A stretch of DNA of 64,000 nucleotides from Oculatella sp. LEGE 06141 (GCF_015207605.1 NZ_JADEWO010000023.1:31972-95971); one strand, 5' to 3'. Positions 43,516-52,455 are shown, numbered from the stretch's first letter. Notes: generated by a model from the sequence alone, not told the origin. A program made the numbers and translations.

Positions 43516-45963
43516 TTAACCTGCTTCAACCGCTGCAATTTCCAGTAGTGTCTTTAATACTGAATCTGGATTGAGGCTAATGGAATCAATGCCTTGCTCC
43601 ACCAGGAAACGGGCAAATTCAGGATAGTCGCTAGGAGCTTGACCACAGATACCGATCTTGCGATCGCATTGTTTTGCAGTGGCGATCGCCTGCTGAATCA
43701 TGCGTTTGACAGCATGGTCACGTTCATCGAATAAACGAGCAACAAGCGATGAGTCGCGATCGAGTCCGAGTGTCAATTGCGTTAGATCATTGGAGCCAAT
43801 CGAAAATCCATCAAAAACTTGACTAAACTCATCGGCCAGCGTGACATTACTCGGCAATTCACACATCACGTAGACTTGCAAGCCGTTTTCGCCTCGTACT
43901 AGACCATGAATTGCCATTTCGGTTAACACACGCTGACCTTCTTCAGGGGTACGGCAGAAGGGGATCATTAGAATGACATTCACTAAACCCATTTCAGCTC
44001 GAACCCGCTTCATTGCCTGACATTCGAGGGCAAAGCCGTCTCGATAGCGATCGTCATAGTAGCGGGAAGCCCCACGCCAGCCAATCATCGGATTCTCTTC
44101 ATGTGGCTCAAACTGCCGACCACCCAGGAGGTTTGCGTATTCATTGCTCTTGAAGTCAGACATGCGAACAATTACAGGTTTGGGATAAAACGCAGCGGCG
44201 ATCGTGCCAATCCCCTGGGCTAACTTGTCTACAAAAAATTGGGCTTTGTCTTCATACTGAGCCGTGAGTTCGGCAATCTTGTAGCGAGCCAGTTCATCTT
44301 CCAACTCATCAAAATTTAGCAGTGCCAGTGGATGCGCTTGAATGTGATTGGCGATGATAAATTCCATGCGAGCTAAGCCAACACCATCATTAGGAATGGC
44401 AGACAGGCTAAATGCTTCCTCTGGATTGCCCACATTCATTAGGATTTTTGTGCGGGTTCGAGGTAGCTTTTCCAGGGCAACTTCATTGACTTCAAACGGC
44501 AACAGACCGCCATAAACCCGTCCTTCTTCACCTTCGGCACAGGAAACAGTGACGTCTTGCCCGGTTTGCAAAACCGTAGTGGCATTACCACACCCGACGA
44601 TCGCCGGAATTCCCATCTCTCTGGCAATAATGGCAGCATGACAGGTGCGCCCACCCTGGTTGGTGACGATCCCACTGGCTTTCTTCATGATGGGTTCCCA
44701 GTCTGGATCGGTGCGGTTTGTCACCAACACTTCACCGGCTTGAAATTGATCGATCTTATGCACATCCAGAATCACTCTGGCTTCACCCTGTCCAACCATC
44801 TCACCTACTGCCCGTCCTCTGGCTAAAGGCGTGGGAGAAGAGCCGCTGCGTTCTTTTAGCAAATGGTAAGTTCGCAACACATTCTGAACTTTTTGGGATT
44901 GCACGGTTTCTGGACGCGCTTGCACGATGAACAGTTCATTCGTTACCCCATCCTTTGCCCATTCAATGTCCATTGGCGTGTATGCGCCACGAACGGTGGA
45001 GTAATGGTCTTCAATCACGCACGCCCACTGAGCAAGGGTCAAAATCTCATCGTCACTGAGGGTAAATTGGCGACGCTGTTCTGGTGGAACGGAAACATTC
45101 TTGGTGAACTTAGAACCACCTATGGCATAGATCATCTTGATCTCTTTGGTGCCTAATCGCTTCTCCAAAATAGGACGAAAGCCCTGCTTTAGCGTTGGCT
45201 TGAACACCAGATATTCATCGGGATTCACGGCTCCCTGCACCACGTTTTCACCTAACCCGTAGGCAGCGGTAATCAGGGCTGCATCTTTGAAGCCAGTTTC
45301 GGTGTCAATTGAAAATGTCACCCCAGAGGATGCCAGGTCAGAGCGCACCATCTTTTGCACCCCTACGGAAAGGGCAACCTCAAAGTGATCAAAGCCTTTG
45401 ATTTGACGGTAGGAGATGGCGCGATCGGTAAAGATTGAAGCAAAACACTTGTGGCAAGCTTCCAGTACGCCTTGCACACCATGCACATTCAAATAGGTTT
45501 CCTGCTGTCCGGCAAAGCTCGCGTCGGGCAAATCTTCTGCGGTAGCACTGGAACGAACTGCAACATCAGTATCTGCACCGTACCGACCACACAAACTCTG
45601 ATAGCCTTGGACAATTGCTTCTTGCAGTTCATCCGGAAACGGGGTTTGTAGGATGAGCGATCTTGCCTGCTTGCCCACCTGCCGCAAATTGACCACATCT
45701 TCTACATCCAGTTCAGCAAACAATTGCCGCAGTTTTTCTTCTAATCCTGCAATTTCAATGAAATAACGATAGGCATGAGCGGTTGTGGCAAACCCATCAG
45801 GAACATTGATCCCTTTCGGAGAGAGTTGTTGCAGCATCTCTCCCAGGGAGGCGTTCTTTCCCCCAACAATCGGGATGTCTGTAATACCAACATCTTTGAA
45901 GGGCAGGGCAAATGCCTGTGCTTTTGATTGCGAGGATAATTGAACGACGGTTGTTTGCAACAT
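43516..45963 (-). CDS. ppsA: Phosphoenolpyruvate synthase
   Basis: An 815-residue pyruvate, water dikinase: pyruvate + ATP to PEP + AMP + Pi. N-terminal nucleotide-binding domain (~15-360: VGGKNASLGEM, AVRSSATAEDLPDASFAGQQ in two parts), swivelling domain with catalytic His in GRTCHAAIIAREMGIPA, and TIM-barrel domain (~480-800) with MVRMSDFKSNEY-like RMSDFKSNEYANLLGG and SIGSNDLTQLTLGLDRD. The C-terminal active Cys is in IGICGQAPSD. The start at 45963 has GAGGAGAAG upstream. It heads a probable ppsA-pflB unit behind the element at 46055-46093; pairing with PFL links both fates of pyruvate. Confidence 0.96.
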   Translation of the reverse strand: MLQTTVVQLSSQSKAQAFALPFKDVGITDIPIVGGKNASLGEMLQQLSPKGINVPDGFATTAHAYRYFIEIAGLEEKLRQLFAELDVEDVVNLRQVGKQARSLILQTPFPDELQEAIVQGYQSLCGRYGADTDVAVRSSATAEDLPDASFAGQQETYLNVHGVQGVLEACHKCFASIFTDRAISYRQIKGFDHFEVALSVGVQKMVRSDLASSGVTFSIDTETGFKDAALITAAYGLGENVVQGAVNPDEYLVFKPTLKQGFRPILEKRLGTKEIKMIYAIGGSKFTKNVSVPPEQRRQFTLSDDEILTLAQWACVIEDHYSTVRGAYTPMDIEWAKDGVTNELFIVQARPETVQSQKVQNVLRTYHLLKERSGSSPTPLARGRAVGEMVGQGEARVILDVHKIDQFQAGEVLVTNRTDPDWEPIMKKASGIVTNQGGRTCHAAIIAREMGIPAIVGCGNATTVLQTGQDVTVSCAEGEEGRVYGGLLPFEVNEVALEKLPRTRTKILMNVGNPEEAFSLSAIPNDGVGLARMEFIIANHIQAHPLALLNFDELEDELARYKIAELTAQYEDKAQFFVDKLAQGIGTIAAAFYPKPVIVRMSDFKSNEYANLLGGRQFEPHEENPMIGWRGASRYYDDRYRDGFALECQAMKRVRAEMGLVNVILMIPFCRTPEEGQRVLTEMAIHGLVRGENGLQVYVMCELPSNVTLADEFSQVFDGFSIGSNDLTQLTLGLDRDSSLVARLFDERDHAVKRMIQQAIATAKQCDRKIGICGQAPSDYPEFARFLVEQGIDSISLNPDSVLKTLLEIAAVEAG

Positions 45964-46054
45964 AAACTCTTCTCCTCTAACCGGGTTATTGGTCAAGTTG
46001 AAGCATCTTGGAAACTCACCTCATGGTCTCTCAAGTGTTTTCAATGCCCTATAG

Positions 46055-46093
46055 TTCTAGTTATAGAAAAAGAATTTGGGGAACTTGTGAGGA
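46055..46093 (-). promoter_or_regulatory. Fermentation-gene promoter element, copy at ppsA
   Basis: On the minus strand: TCCTCACAAGTTCCCCAAAT, then TCTTTTTCTATAACTAGA. It matches the pflA copy at 40535-40573 along its whole length, including the CAAGTTCCCCAA(A/G)TTC repeat and TATAAC hexamer, and lies 92-130 bases before the ppsA start. Confidence 0.65.
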
Positions 46094-46303
46094 CAACTAA
46101 TTGAATGAGCAACGCAACATACAAAACACAGAAGTTGATTGTCTTCTGCGTCTAAGTAGAAAATTTGGCGTTTCGGGTTCCCGACAACGGTAGTACTACC
46201 GTTGTAGATTTGGAACCGTTGAAAAACACCGTCGCTTATAGAACCCATTCGACATCTCTGGAGAGGTCGAACTAGCGTAAGGAAGGTAATTTCAAGAATT
46301 GAC

Positions 46304-47145
46304 ATGCCCTACTCTAGCAACCTCAGTGACGCTGAATGGGAAGTGCTCAAACCACTCTTACACGACATCTTACCCAAAAAGAAACAAACTCGACCGAGTC
46401 ACCGGAGTTAGAAAGAAATCATTGATGGTATCCTCTATCAACTCCAGAATGGCTGCAACTGGCAAGATCTACCCAGAGACCTTCCGCCCTATTCCACGGT
46501 CTATTGGCACTATAAGCAATGGCGGGATGCAGGTGTGTTTGACCAATTGATGGAAACCTTGCATGGGCACGTGCGGATTCAAGTAAAAAAAAGTCGATGG
46601 ACAAGGCTAATCATCATCGACTCGAAGCGGTGAAGAATACGTGCAACGCCAGTGCTGCCTCCAACGGCTTCTGTTTCTACAAAGCGACCAGTGGGATTAA
46701 GCGGCATCTGGCGGTTGATAGTTTAGGGTTGCCGTTTTTCACCCACTGCACTAGAGCCAAATGTCTCGGATGACCAGGGATTCATCGAGATGTTAAGCCA
46801 CAACATGGACTACTTTCGGCAAAAACCGTTAGAACTGGCAAAAACTACGATTAGGCTCGACCACGGCTATCACCCAGAGACGATTCAAGCCACGCTAGAG
46901 CAAGTCTATCCAGGGATTATGAGCAAGATTCAGTTTGAAGTTGCCGCTAAACTCTCGAAACCCCAGAAGGCTGCTCAAGGACGGACAGGGTTTGTGCCGA
47001 TTGCGGTGCGGTGGGTGATTGAACGCTCTAATCGTTGGGTAGAACGCTGTAAGAATCTGGTCAAAAACTTTGAGTGGACGCTAGAACATGCCAGAACAAA
47101 ACTCAACCTTTGCTTCATTCGCCTGATGGTGAAGCGGTTAGCTAC
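46304..47145 (+). pseudogene. IS5-family transposase, decayed
   Basis: Reading across frames gives a transposase: MPYSSNLSDAEWEVLKPLL at the start, an in-frame stop at ~46408, then GILYQLQNGCNWQDLPRDL and YWHYKQWRDAGVFDQL, a frameshift near 46590, IIIDS (catalytic Asp region), and a third piece with TRANVSDDQGF-like, LDHGYHPETI and RFVVERSNRW-like RWVIERSNRWVERC (catalytic Glu region). The intact-looking last part is 46790-47145. Several frame breaks make it non-functional. MITE B copy 3 follows immediately and may be the element's right end. Confidence 0.85.
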
Positions 47146-47242
47146 TTACAGCAGCTCTCAATCGAGTAAGCCACAGTATCGCCAAGATGGGAGTGGGGTG
47201 TAAGGTTTAAGGTGTGGTGAATGCAAATGAAAATGGCTGTAA
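47146..47242 (+). repeat. MITE-like element B, copy 3, at the end of the IS5-like gene
   Basis: A 97-bp copy beginning TTACAGCAGCTCTCAATCGA and ending GAAAATGGCTGTAA. It abuts the last transposase codons (FIRLMVKRLA), so this family may be derived from, or mobilised by, this IS5-like element. No matching end was found on the other side of the transposase. Confidence 0.75.
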
Positions 47243-47448
47243 AAAGATCTTAAATGGGTTCTATAGAACGCGTCCTCCGCTACCGTCATCAGCATTCCGC
47301 CCGTACCGCAGAGACTTTTCTTCGCGGCTATTGAGAACTTGCAGTATCATGATCAGTTGCGGTCAATCAACTGCACTAGAGGTTATGTTAGATGGCCTGT
47401 ATAGTTTGAAATATCTCATCCAGCATTCATGCTCCGTCTTCCCAACTT

Positions 47449-48513
47449 ATGTCTTTACCCTTTGATGCTGCCCCTACCGAAGCACGGGTCGAAAAATGTT
47501 GGCGGCTCTCCACCAGTTTTGGAATGGAGCGCAATGCCTACCATAACTATCTGAATGAAATTGTCCGAGATCGCTACACGCTCATCAAAGGGCTGCAAAT
47601 CCTGCGAGATGAACTTCAACTTGCTGTCTCTAGCCCTACAAACATGAACACCTGCGGGGCTGACATGACCTTACCCAGCGTTGTTACCACCCTGGCATAT
47701 ACCAACTGTGGCGATCGCATCCATCAGGGCGAGGCGACCAAACGCTATCGTGATGTCGTCGCCTCTCGATTTGCTACGCTCTCTGAAATTGGAGAACTCA
47801 AGTTAGAGGCGTTTTTCCCGGCAGGTGGAGGCACTGACAACGGGGCGACCTTAGCCCATGTCACCGTGGCGCATGAGTTAGACGAATCCTTAAAACGACA
47901 AGTGTATGCAGGCAATCCTCAATCGCTTTCTCTGGTGGCGATCGACCTCAAAACGCATGTGGGGCGATTACGCGAGAATGGTCAACAGATTTACGGCAAA
48001 ACCCGTGAATCTCCCTGGCGAGAACCGCGTGCTGCCTGTGGCGCTATTGTGGGAACCTTAACTCATTACCATCCCGACAACTTAATTCATCGCCGCATTC
48101 GCAGTGACTTGGGAGAACTCAATTTTCAATTTTTATCCAACAACTCCATCGTAACGAATGATGGTGTAGACATCACAATGGCCGTTGCTGCCAACATTGT
48201 TGCCATTAGAGGCATTCGCAATACGGCTATCGCCTTAGCTCAAGAAATGGATGAGCGAGGGTTAGCTCACTTGACCGCAAGTACCACTGTGAATCGTCCT
48301 TCCCGAGACGACCTGGTGATTTACCTCGCTCGTGCTACTGTCTTCAACGGTAAAATCCGAATTCAAAGTCTAGGGACTGAGGCCAAGCTGTATGGTGGAA
48401 GGTTAGTGGAATATGCAGGAGAACAGCGGTTACAGCTTCGTTATAATGACTGGGACTGCGATGATTTGCCCGTTGAAGAAATCCCTTATAAAGTTCGATT
48501 ATCAGGATTATAA
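47449..48513 (+). CDS. Hypothetical protein, no recognised family
   Basis: A 354-residue soluble protein. Notable segments are FGMERNAYHNYLNEIVRDRY, NMNTCGADMTLP, FPAGGGTDNGATLAHVTVAH, WREPRAACGAIVGTLTHYHP and ITMAVAANIVAIRGIRN. Conserved-looking glycine, His and Cys clusters suggest an enzyme, but I cannot name a fold. There is no signal or membrane segment. It uses cyanobacterial codons and is a single gene: IS debris lies upstream and MITE A copy 3 begins 12 bases after the stop. Confidence 0.7.
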   Translation: MSLPFDAAPTEARVEKCWRLSTSFGMERNAYHNYLNEIVRDRYTLIKGLQILRDELQLAVSSPTNMNTCGADMTLPSVVTTLAYTNCGDRIHQGEATKRYRDVVASRFATLSEIGELKLEAFFPAGGGTDNGATLAHVTVAHELDESLKRQVYAGNPQSLSLVAIDLKTHVGRLRENGQQIYGKTRESPWREPRAACGAIVGTLTHYHPDNLIHRRIRSDLGELNFQFLSNNSIVTNDGVDITMAVAANIVAIRGIRNTAIALAQEMDERGLAHLTASTTVNRPSRDDLVIYLARATVFNGKIRIQSLGTEAKLYGGRLVEYAGEQRLQLRYNDWDCDDLPVEEIPYKVRLSGL

Positions 48514-48524
48514 AGAGGCGAGAG

Positions 48525-48660
48525 CTAGGGCGTGCTTTAAATCCTGGAAGTTCAAACTTTATAGACTTTTGAACGATTCAAAGTCCCCCGATCTTGGGGG
48601 ATTTAGGGGGCGAAAAGCACAATGTAACCGAGCAATCGGGAGCTTTAAAGCACGCCCTTT
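48525..48660 (-). repeat. MITE-like element A, copy 3
   Basis: A 136-bp copy in the opposite orientation to copies 1 and 2: CTAGGGCGTGCTTTAAAT on the left, CGAGCAATCGGGAGCTTTAA and AGCACGCCC on the right. The central C/G-rich block GGGGGATTTAGGGGGCG is conserved, inverted. Confidence 0.8.
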
Positions 48661-49037
48661 GAATCAAGCGCTGGAGCATGACACTGGTGTTCTTATGTCA
48701 CAGATGGTTGGAGTGTTTGTCCGGGATTTATTCCACCATGAGATCAGACTGTGAGCAAAACCCACATGACACGAGTTGTTCGCGCAGCGTCTCCCCTTGG
48801 GAGAAAGTGAAAATACACGCTTGCAGCACCATCTAGCACCGTTACATCGCAAAACATTGTGTTATCCCAAACCAGAAGAAATGCTGAGACATTCAATCCG
48901 CTTGTTACTTCACTACATGAAGTGTTGAGATGTTCCCATTCCTGCTTAATTTCTCCCACTATTCAGCAACGCCGAGAATTCCTCTCCTTAGAGGGATCAA
49001 AGAGGGATAGACTAGAGACATGGAGAATAGTTTTGGT
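48661..49037. other. Region without a supported gene
   Basis: Between MITE A copy 3 and the stop of the double-psi-barrel gene I see only short open frames. A minus-strand frame of ~71 codons (48744-48959) contains WDNTMFCDVTVLDGAASVYF but no start signal or recognised family. It may be decayed coding DNA. Confidence 0.4.
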
Positions 49038-49424
49038 CTAGTAATAGAGACACACATCTAAGCTCAAATTGTCTCCACCTGGGTCAAGCGCTTCCATAAC
49101 CGCTGGTGTGACATCAATGATTCCATCACCAGGATTGTAGTCATTTACTTCTACTGTCACCTCTGTTCCACGATCGACGTTACGAACAACGACCAGCGTT
49201 CCATTTGGAATATAGCTAGACGCAGCGGTTAACGCACCTGGGTCAAAGGGGTCTCCGCTACTGGTAACGTCGCCAGTATCGTAATAGGTAGCGGTGCCAC
49301 AGTCTTCAGCAGCTCTTGCTGCCTCTACGCCTACCAACCCAACCAGAGAGGTTGTCATTAGAGCAGTGCTAATAGAGAGCGCTCCAATGGTTGACTTATT
49401 GATCCTGATTGAACGAGTTAGCAA
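49038..49424 (-). CDS. Secreted RlpA/expansin-like double-psi beta-barrel protein
   Basis: A 128-residue protein with a signal peptide (residues 1-~38; hydrophobic ALSISTALMTTSLVGLVGV, cleavage near ARA). The mature part shows the DPBB layout of RlpA and barwin-like proteins: CGTATYYDTGDVTSSGD (cf. GxASYYG), TAASSYIPNGTLVVVRNVD, and VEVNDYNPGDGIIDVTP (cf. VRVNDRGP). Two cysteines (in EDCGTA and LDVCLYY) may pair. RlpA cleaves naked glycan strands, but the usual catalytic His/Asp pair is not clearly present, so a binding role is as likely. Confidence 0.75.
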   Translation of the reverse strand: MLTRSIRINKSTIGALSISTALMTTSLVGLVGVEAARAAEDCGTATYYDTGDVTSSGDPFDPGALTAASSYIPNGTLVVVRNVDRGTEVTVEVNDYNPGDGIIDVTPAVMEALDPGGDNLSLDVCLYY

Positions 49425-49549
49425 TTAACTCACCTCCTAGCGGCAACATGTACATACAAGTATATTTTTATCTACATGTCAATGAACACCAGTACGCCTA
49501 AATTGAATTTCTGACTAAAGACAGATCATACTGACCTGCATTCTCGTGG

Positions 49550-49585
49550 TTAACTTAGTGCTTAACTAGCAGATCTTGAGTGGTG
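49550..49585 (+). promoter_or_regulatory. Shared 36-bp promoter block, copy at azoR
   Basis: TTAACTTAGTGCTTAACT followed by AGCAGATCTTGAGTGGTG. It has the same length and spacing as 27398-27433: two TTAACT repeats 12 bp apart and GATCTT(A/G)AGTGGTG. It lies ~142 bases before the azoR ATG. Confidence 0.6.
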
Positions 49586-49727
49586 CAATTTGGACAGGTG
49601 TTGCAGACTAAGTGCTTTGAAGGGCGCATCCGCCATGTTTGATTATTAGGTTTGCGTTCATTAAAGTAAAGTTGTTAGATTACGTTCAAACAGCATCCAA
49701 ACTGTATCTACATCTCAAGGTAATTTT

Positions 49728-50348
49728 ATGGCTCACATCCTTCATCTTGATTCCAGCCCTCGTGGAGAGCGATCGGTTTCGAGGTCACTCGCAAAAGAAT
49801 TTATTTCTGATTGGAAAGCCGCTCACCCAGACGACACTGTCACCTACCGCGATATTGGTCATCACCCAGTTCCATTCGTTAATGAAGCCTGGATTGCTGC
49901 TGCTTACTCTTCTCCCGACCAACATACTCCTGAACTTGCAGAAGCAATTCGGATTTCCAATGAATTGGTTGATGAGTTTTTAGCTGCCGATCGCTATGTT
50001 TTCGGTATTCCAATGTATAACTACAGCATTCCTGCCAACTTCAAAGCCTACATTGATCAAATTGTGCGAGTTGGTCGCACCTTTTCGGTTGATGAAAACG
50101 GTTATAAAGGTCTGGTTGATAACAAGAAGGCCACTATCATTACGGCGAATGGGGGCGCTTATCCAGAAGGAAGTCCCATTCACGACTACGACTTGCAAAC
50201 GCCCTATCTCCGACTCATTTTTGGTTTCATGGGGATCACCGATGTCAATTTCGTTCATGCCGATAGTCAGGCTTTGGGTGATGAGGCACGCAAGCAGGCG
50301 ATCGCCGATGCTCAAGCTGCTTTGAAAGAGGCTGTGGCTCACTGGTAA
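49728..50348 (+). CDS. azoR: FMN-dependent NADH:quinone reductase / azoreductase
   Basis: A 206-residue flavodoxin-fold enzyme of the AzoR (AcpD) family: LHLDSSPRGERSVSRSLAKE at the N-terminus binds FMN phosphate, FGIPMYNYSIPANFKAYIDQ contacts the isoalloxazine ring, and GLVDNKKATIITANGG follows. It reduces azo bonds and, more relevantly, quinones by two electrons, protecting from thiol-reactive quinones. Length is normal. It stands alone behind the shared promoter block, which links it by regulation to the hydrolase group at 27.5 kb. Confidence 0.95.
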   Translation: MAHILHLDSSPRGERSVSRSLAKEFISDWKAAHPDDTVTYRDIGHHPVPFVNEAWIAAAYSSPDQHTPELAEAIRISNELVDEFLAADRYVFGIPMYNYSIPANFKAYIDQIVRVGRTFSVDENGYKGLVDNKKATIITANGGAYPEGSPIHDYDLQTPYLRLIFGFMGITDVNFVHADSQALGDEARKQAIADAQAALKEAVAHW

Positions 50349-50620
50349 ATCAGTGCCCAATCGAATAAAAATCTGCTCTGTACAGCCCCCAGACATTAAA
50401 CCACAGCAGCGGCAGGACGCAAAATTTGACGTTACAAAAGCAGATCGTGCCTGACACAAACAGAAACTATCTGGTGACAACTCTGTTCACCTGGTGCAAT
50501 CGAGCATAAACGGAGAGGTTTCTTGTTTGGCACATCAATGAAATGAGGTTGAGCCTGGTTTATCAGATGGGGAGGCATTCCTATCTGATAAACCAAGGTT
50601 AAGTAACCCCTGAACCAAGA

Positions 50621-51127
50621 TTACGGCAGATTGGCACGGCTAGAGGATTGCAGCGGCGCGTAGCCAAATGTAGCATTTGCCATACGACACCAGATCACGA
50701 CCGACTGAAAATTAGAAATATCGACGCTATCAGGAATAGGATATCGCTGCATACCGCTGTAGCTGCTGAGGCTACCTAAATTCACAAATTGACCCATGTT
50801 CTGATAGTTTTGCGGTGGTTGAGTCGCTGTATCTAAAAGAACATGCAGATCTGGCCCCTGCTCACTGGTACTGAATGCACCATCTAGCTCCAGGTAACGA
50901 TGTCCATCTTCTGTCGTAATGCGTACTGAGCCTGTGGTTGGAGCTTCCGCAGCAACAAACTCACCAGACGCGATCGGCATGGCTTGAGCTTGTACCACAA
51001 CGGTAGAAGCCTGATTGACAAATTGGTTGGATATCTGAGCGCTAAGGTTAGAGGCACTTGCCACAGAGGCCGCAGCAACAAACAAGGAGGCTGTACCCAG
51101 TAACACCAGTCGATTTGATTTTCTCAT
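50621..51127 (-). CDS. Secreted DM13-domain protein
   Basis: A 168-residue protein. The signal peptide covers residues 1-~30 (RLVLLGTASLFVAAASVASA). A DM13 domain follows (~55-165): GEFVAAEAPTTGSVRI, YLELDGAFSTSEQGPDLHVL, MGQFVNLGSLSSYSGMQRYP and SVVIWCRMANATFGYAPL, with the single conserved Cys in IWCRM. DM13 is thought to be a redox-linked domain; in bacteria it is found on exported proteins. The ATG at 51127 (MRKSN) is preferred to an upstream GTG. Confidence 0.85.
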   Translation of the reverse strand: MRKSNRLVLLGTASLFVAAASVASASNLSAQISNQFVNQASTVVVQAQAMPIASGEFVAAEAPTTGSVRITTEDGHRYLELDGAFSTSEQGPDLHVLLDTATQPPQNYQNMGQFVNLGSLSSYSGMQRYPIPDSVDISNFQSVVIWCRMANATFGYAPLQSSSRANLP

Positions 51128-51985
51128 TGCTAATTCCACCAGAATTGAGGTTCATTTGAACAGGCGTTGCTGCCTTGAGTATGAATTATGTAAAGGCATG
51201 GCATTGTGCCCCTACATAAGGAGCGATGTCTGTGAATCATATCTGCATTCAGCAATGCCGTTGAATCAGTAGACAGCACCGCTACAACCGTTGTCGATCG
51301 GTTTCACCAAGTTCAATCAGTAGTTCAATTAACCAGCGATCGGAGTCTGAGTTATGAACTTTGAGTTATGAACTTTGGCTCTAAACCTGATACAACCATG
51401 ACTGTTTAATTGAAGGGAAGCATGATTATTGGCTGAGACAAGGATGAATAAATCTGAGAATTGGCTGAGAACAACGACAACATGCAATTTCATTTCAAGG
51501 CTCAGTCATTCTCATTTCTCTTTAAGTAATTCTTCAGCTTCTGTTTAGAAAGTTCCTTAACAATAGTCTTCAGCCACCAAGCCGCTCATGGAACTAATGA
51601 CTTTAATTGACTGATTCAATGCTAAAGCTCTGCTGCTTTGTGCCAGTTTCCTTTCAATCAATCTTTGATAATGACCTGCGGTACGTCGATTGAACAAGCG
51701 AAAATGTTCTTGTACCATCAGAAGAATTATCTCGTTTTTCTAATGCTGCAGGAGAATCTAAAACAACCCTACGTACAAGGTGTCTATCAGTATCTTTAAA
51801 GTGTTTTTCGCTCGTTTGATTACTGTAGTCCTTACATTCTAGAAGGAGTAAAACTAATAAATAGATTAATAGAGATATTGCTGAACCAATCTACAGTAAT
51901 TCTTTGCTGCTCAGGCATCTGCCCCAATCGCTGAATTGCTGGAGAACTTGAAACGTATTGCACACCAACTTACAACCTACCACTT
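51128..51985. other. Long non-coding stretch
   Basis: About 860 bases without a supported gene. It holds a perfect tandem 14-bp repeat (GAGTTATGAACTTT at 51349-51362 and 51363-51376) and AT-rich sequence towards the right end. It should include the promoters of the DM13 gene (minus) and of the HTH gene (plus). I see no RNA gene. Confidence 0.5.
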
Positions 51986-52261
51986 ATGACCTCTGAAGAA
52001 GCGCTAGAAATTGTAGAACAACTTTTACCGCCAGGTACTCTCACCCCGGTCAAAACATTGGTGTTTCAACAGGCCTGGAATGCTAAAGAGTACATGACGA
52101 TCGCTAAAGAATCAGGGTATGACGAAGCCTACCTCCGAGAGGCAGGAGCCGAACTGTGGCAGGCGCTCTCAAAAGCATTAAAAGAGCCAGTAAAGAAGAA
52201 AAATTTCCGCTCTTTGCTAAAGCAACGATTTAGCTATCAGTCTACCTACCCTCAACAGTAG
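51986..52261 (+). CDS. Stand-alone HTH protein of the VMAP-M9 type
   Basis: A 91-residue protein resembling the N-terminal helix-turn-helix of large cyanobacterial AAA/WD40 or vWA-MoxR-associated proteins: MTSEEALEIVEQLL, VKTLVFQQAWNAKEYMTIAK, ESGYDEAYLREAGAELWQAL, and KKKNFRSLLKQRF. In those proteins it precedes an ATPase; here it ends at residue 91 with a proper stop and no ATPase follows. It may bind DNA or act as an adaptor. It is convergent with the double-glycine peptide gene and so is a candidate local regulator. Confidence 0.7.
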   Translation: MTSEEALEIVEQLLPPGTLTPVKTLVFQQAWNAKEYMTIAKESGYDEAYLREAGAELWQALSKALKEPVKKKNFRSLLKQRFSYQSTYPQQ

Positions 52262-52392
52262 CTTTTTGCCAAAAACCACATGGCCAGAACTAACAACTCG
52301 GATTGAGGATAATGCTCTTTGTGTGTTTTGAAGTTGTTGCTACCCACCGAAAATGTGCAGCCCGGTTTTGAATCTTTTTGGAATCTTTTGAA

Positions 52393-52435
52393 CTGGATAA
52401 AAGGGTGTAGGTGTTCCCTGCCCCCTTTTATCCAG
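52393..52435. terminator. 13-bp hairpin after the peptide gene
   Basis: CTGGATAAAAGGG (52393-52405) pairs perfectly with CCCTTTTATCCAG (52423-52435). It lies 21 bases past the stop of the peptide gene (minus strand). The stem itself is A/T-rich at the base; there is no long T-run, so it is a probable but not certain terminator. Confidence 0.6.
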
Positions 52436-52455
52436 GTAAATTACTGGAAACAACG

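Noticed and set aside
46057..46305. An 82-codon minus-strand frame between ppsA and the IS5-like gene
   Set aside because: Overlaps the shared promoter element and the transposase upstream region, and has no family resemblance.
48744..48959. A 71-codon minus-strand frame with WDNTMFCDVTVLDGAASVYF
   Set aside because: No ribosome site, no recognised family, and it overlaps other short frames; not strong enough to call a gene.
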